Program-made: the position numbers and the translations under genes | NCBI GenBank assembly: GCA_030609785.1 | Contig: JAUWTC010000193.1 | Location: 1 to 5,842, forward strand | DNA from: Holophagae bacterium | GTDB taxonomy: Bacteria; Acidobacteriota; Thermoanaerobaculia; Thermoanaerobaculales; Sulfomarinibacteraceae | DNA: 5,842 nt | Direction: 5' to 3' | The notes under the pieces: model-generated | What the model saw: the letters and a program-made list of their open reading frames with translations, nothing else | Database searches by the model: none | What the model was told of the DNA's origin: nothing | Shown here: piece by piece, positions 4,680-5,842 of the stretch | How the letters are laid out: every line of letters begins with the position of its first letter | Position numbering within the stretch: position 1 is the first letter of the stretch

Positions 4680-5105
4680 TCAACGAATACCCCGCCCGTA
4701 CCCCCGAACGAATGTCAGATTGCGTTCGACCGCATCGAGATACTGGTCCTTGAGTTCCCTGAGGTCCGCCTGCAGGTAGGGGTCGTCCGGCATACCCCCT
4801 TCATAGGTCACCGCGACCGAAAGATCACTGCCGCTGCGGGTCCCATCCTGGGTCTGGGCGGACGCCCTGACCGTGACGTCCAGACGAACCCGACCCCCGA
4901 GTTCCCCTCGCGTGACATCGCCGGCCAACATCCCTGAAGATCGGTTGGAGACGATGATCCTGGCGCCGACGTCGTGCATCGCCACTACCGCGGCCTCCCA
5001 TACCTCCGATCGGGATTGCATGAACATTCGCATTTCGCTGATCGAACCCGACGAGGCACAGGATATCGAGGCAAGAACAGCGGCGGCAATCAACAGTCGT
5101 CTCAT
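4680..5105 (-). CDS. Small lipoprotein, BamC/DUF3568-like pattern
   Basis: A 141-residue protein. MRRLLIAAAVLASISC is a short signal with Cys16 as the probable lipidation site, although the lipobox (S-I-S-C) is weak. The mature part has the pattern RSEVWEAAVVAMHDVGARII, then VSNRSSGMLAGDV. This resembles small lipoproteins in which a helix (VW.A...A....G) precedes strands and a G.L.G turn, as in BamC- or DUF3568-like folds. A beta-rich half (about 71-102, VRLDVTVRASAQ and LSVAVTYEGG) and a C-terminal helix (about 109-133) follow. No enzymatic motif is visible. An envelope location is likely and the function is unknown. The ATG at 5105 has GGAGG 5 nt upstream. The nearest upstream gene on this strand ends 213 nt away, so it probably has its own promoter. 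Confidence 0.82.
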   Translation of the reverse strand: MRRLLIAAAVLASISCASSGSISEMRMFMQSRSEVWEAAVVAMHDVGARIIVSNRSSGMLAGDVTRGELGGRVRLDVTVRASAQTQDGTRSGSDLSVAVTYEGGMPDDPYLQADLRELKDQYLDAVERNLTFVRGYGRGIR

Positions 5106-5124
5106 GGAATCCTCCGGGGGAGCA

Positions 5125-5145
5125 GGTCTCGGGTCTCAGGTCTCA
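5125..5145. repeat. 7-bp tandem repeat, GGTCTCA family
   Basis: Three adjacent units, GGTCTCG, GGTCTCA and GGTCTCA, run on into the partial unit GTCTA. They lie 19 bp upstream of the lipoprotein start codon and about 10 bp from its ribosome-binding site. No inverted partner is seen in the window. Confidence 0.7.
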
Positions 5146-5244
5146 GTCTACCGGTTCGTACGATTATGGTGCCTCGACAGTTTCGAGAATCCCAAAGAGT
5201 TGGGCTCTCCGGATCCGCCATGCCGTCGTTGGCAGATCACCGTT

Positions 5245-5262
5245 GCGGGCCAGGAGGCCCGC
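5245..5262. repeat. GC hairpin with AGGA loop, copy 2
   Basis: GCGGGCC, loop AGGA, GGCCCGC is a perfect 7-bp stem followed by GCTCC. Compared with copy 1 at 1343-1360, one G-C pair in the stem has become C-G, while the loop and 3' flank are unchanged. The copy lies 56 nt after the stop of the membrane-protein gene on the minus strand. Confidence 0.65.
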
Positions 5263-5318
5263 GCTCCATGAAGCACCCTCGAGAGGCAAAAGGGTAGTCA
5301 CCATCAGAGGGGCACCGA

Positions 5319-5842
5319 TCAGCTCTCAGCCACAACGATCCCCTCTTCGGCCTCGGCCGTCACCAGCGGAGTGAAGACGTCGAAGCCCGGGTCGAATTGT
5401 GCCAACCACTCGAGGCTGAGGTAACGGTAGGTCACCCACAAAGGCAACAGAACGACGGTCCCGATGTAGGGCAACGCCGCAATACAGCAGGTCAAAAGAC
5501 AGGCCAGCATCGAAACGATGGCAAAGCCCAGGGTCAGAAGCAGGACGAAGAAGCCGTAGAGGATGAAGTGGCCCGGGTGCGCCTTGAGCCACGGCAGCAG
5601 ATTCTTCCACGCCTGGGTGGCCGAGAGGTCGAACCGATACATGATCGGCACGACGAAGGCGTCCAGGAACAGACTGACGAAGAGGCTGATCACAACCACC
5701 CCAAAGACGATCAGCCCGAAGAAAACGCCCCACGAGGTCATGGCAAAGATGCTGAGGTCTTCAAACGAACCCCCGGAGACCAAAGCAGCAGGAATCGCCG
5801 GAATGAGCGCGCCCGCGGCGAGCACCGCGATGACGATGCCGA
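5319..5842 (-). CDS. Polytopic membrane protein with CxxxCC motif, C-terminal part only
   Basis: The frame is open to the window edge, and its first visible codons (GIVIAVLAAGALIPAIPAA) are already a membrane helix, so the true start lies outside. 173 residues are visible. Further hydrophobic segments lie at about 36-65, 91-113 and 116-137. A polar loop with FDLSATQAWKNLLPWLKAHP (70-89) separates the second and third. The third and fourth are joined by CLLTCC (C114, C118, C119) and then LPYIGTVVLLPL. The end, LSLEWLAQFDPGFDVF, leads to an acidic tail. I recall this arrangement (a D....AW..F/L..... loop, C.LTCC, then a L..L.QF.P..D.F end) from uncharacterised membrane families such as DUF7544-like proteins. 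That assignment is from memory. No catalytic residues are evident. A role in transport, or in metal or redox binding by the cysteines, would be speculation. Confidence 0.8.
   Translation of the reverse strand, partial: GIVIAVLAAGALIPAIPAALVSGGSFEDLSIFAMTSWGVFFGLIVFGVVVISLFVSLFLDAFVVPIMYRFDLSATQAWKNLLPWLKAHPGHFILYGFFVLLLTLGFAIVSMLACLLTCCIAALPYIGTVVLLPLWVTYRYLSLEWLAQFDPGFDVFTPLVTAEAEEGIVVAES

Larger units (their letters stand above)
5106..5318. other. Intergenic region upstream of the lipoprotein gene
   Basis: This 213-nt gap between two minus-strand genes contains a 7-bp repeat (5125-5145) and the second AGGA-loop hairpin (5245-5262). A further imperfect hairpin (5185-5209) pairs CCCAA with TTGGG and GAGA with TCTC around loop AGAG. 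CATAAT on the minus strand (5168-5163) could be the -10 of the lipoprotein gene, but no matching -35 is evident. If that -10 is used, the heptamers fall in its leader. Confidence 0.5.

Noticed and set aside
4873..5271. Plus-strand open frame of 132 codons opposite the lipoprotein gene
   Set aside because: It spans an antisense coding region and the repeat-bearing gap, with no domain or ribosome-binding site. The minus-strand lipoprotein is better supported by its signal and GGAGG.

Overview
The window reads as a GC-rich Gram-negative bacterial chromosome segment. Several products carry Sec or lipoprotein-type signal peptides, the genes are compact and start at ATG or GTG, and the gaps hold heptanucleotide repeats and hairpins. 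I associate such repeats with environmental genomes such as Acidobacteriota, Planctomycetota and relatives. That taxonomic guess comes from memory of repeat style and gene neighbourhoods. Nothing in the window proves it, and no rRNA, tRNA, CRISPR array or transposase gene is visible.

Layout. Positions 1-1091 hold two minus-strand genes 37 nt apart: an exported FxLYD-type protein with a Pro/Ala-rich linker, followed by an exported ankyrin-repeat protein cut off by the window edge. A 295-nt gap with repeats and hairpins (1092-1386) separates them from a minus-strand Smr-domain protein with two predicted membrane helices (1387-1932). That gene diverges, across only 41 bp, from a plus-strand set of three genes: lemA (1974-2570), a TPM-domain protein with a central membrane segment (2575-3231), and an exported or anchored TPM protein of the YgcG type with a Gly/Ser-rich C-terminus (3228-4457). 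A convergent gap with three consecutive hairpins follows (4458-4679). Last come two more minus-strand genes: a small lipoprotein (4680-5105) and the C-terminal part of a polytopic membrane protein with a CxxxCC motif (5319 to the window edge).

How the genes work together. LemA plus TPM/YgcG proteins is a recurrent envelope-associated gene set whose biochemical role is still poorly defined. Here the three genes are tightly packed (a 4-nt gap, then an ATGA overlap), so they are probably co-transcribed. The other genes look envelope-related (exported, lipoprotein or membrane), but I see no defined pathway linking them.

The most unusual content is non-coding. There are three families of degenerate 7-bp tandem repeats, two of them present as inverted pairs. 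One pair lies inside the 5' part of the YgcG-type reading frame, where it obscures the start codon and may encode an N-terminal extension of about 100 residues. Another supplies the last codons of the Smr gene. A hairpin with an AGGA loop occurs twice, with a compensatory base-pair swap between copies. The promoters of the divergent Smr/lemA pair appear to overlap, and the Smr transcript may be leaderless.
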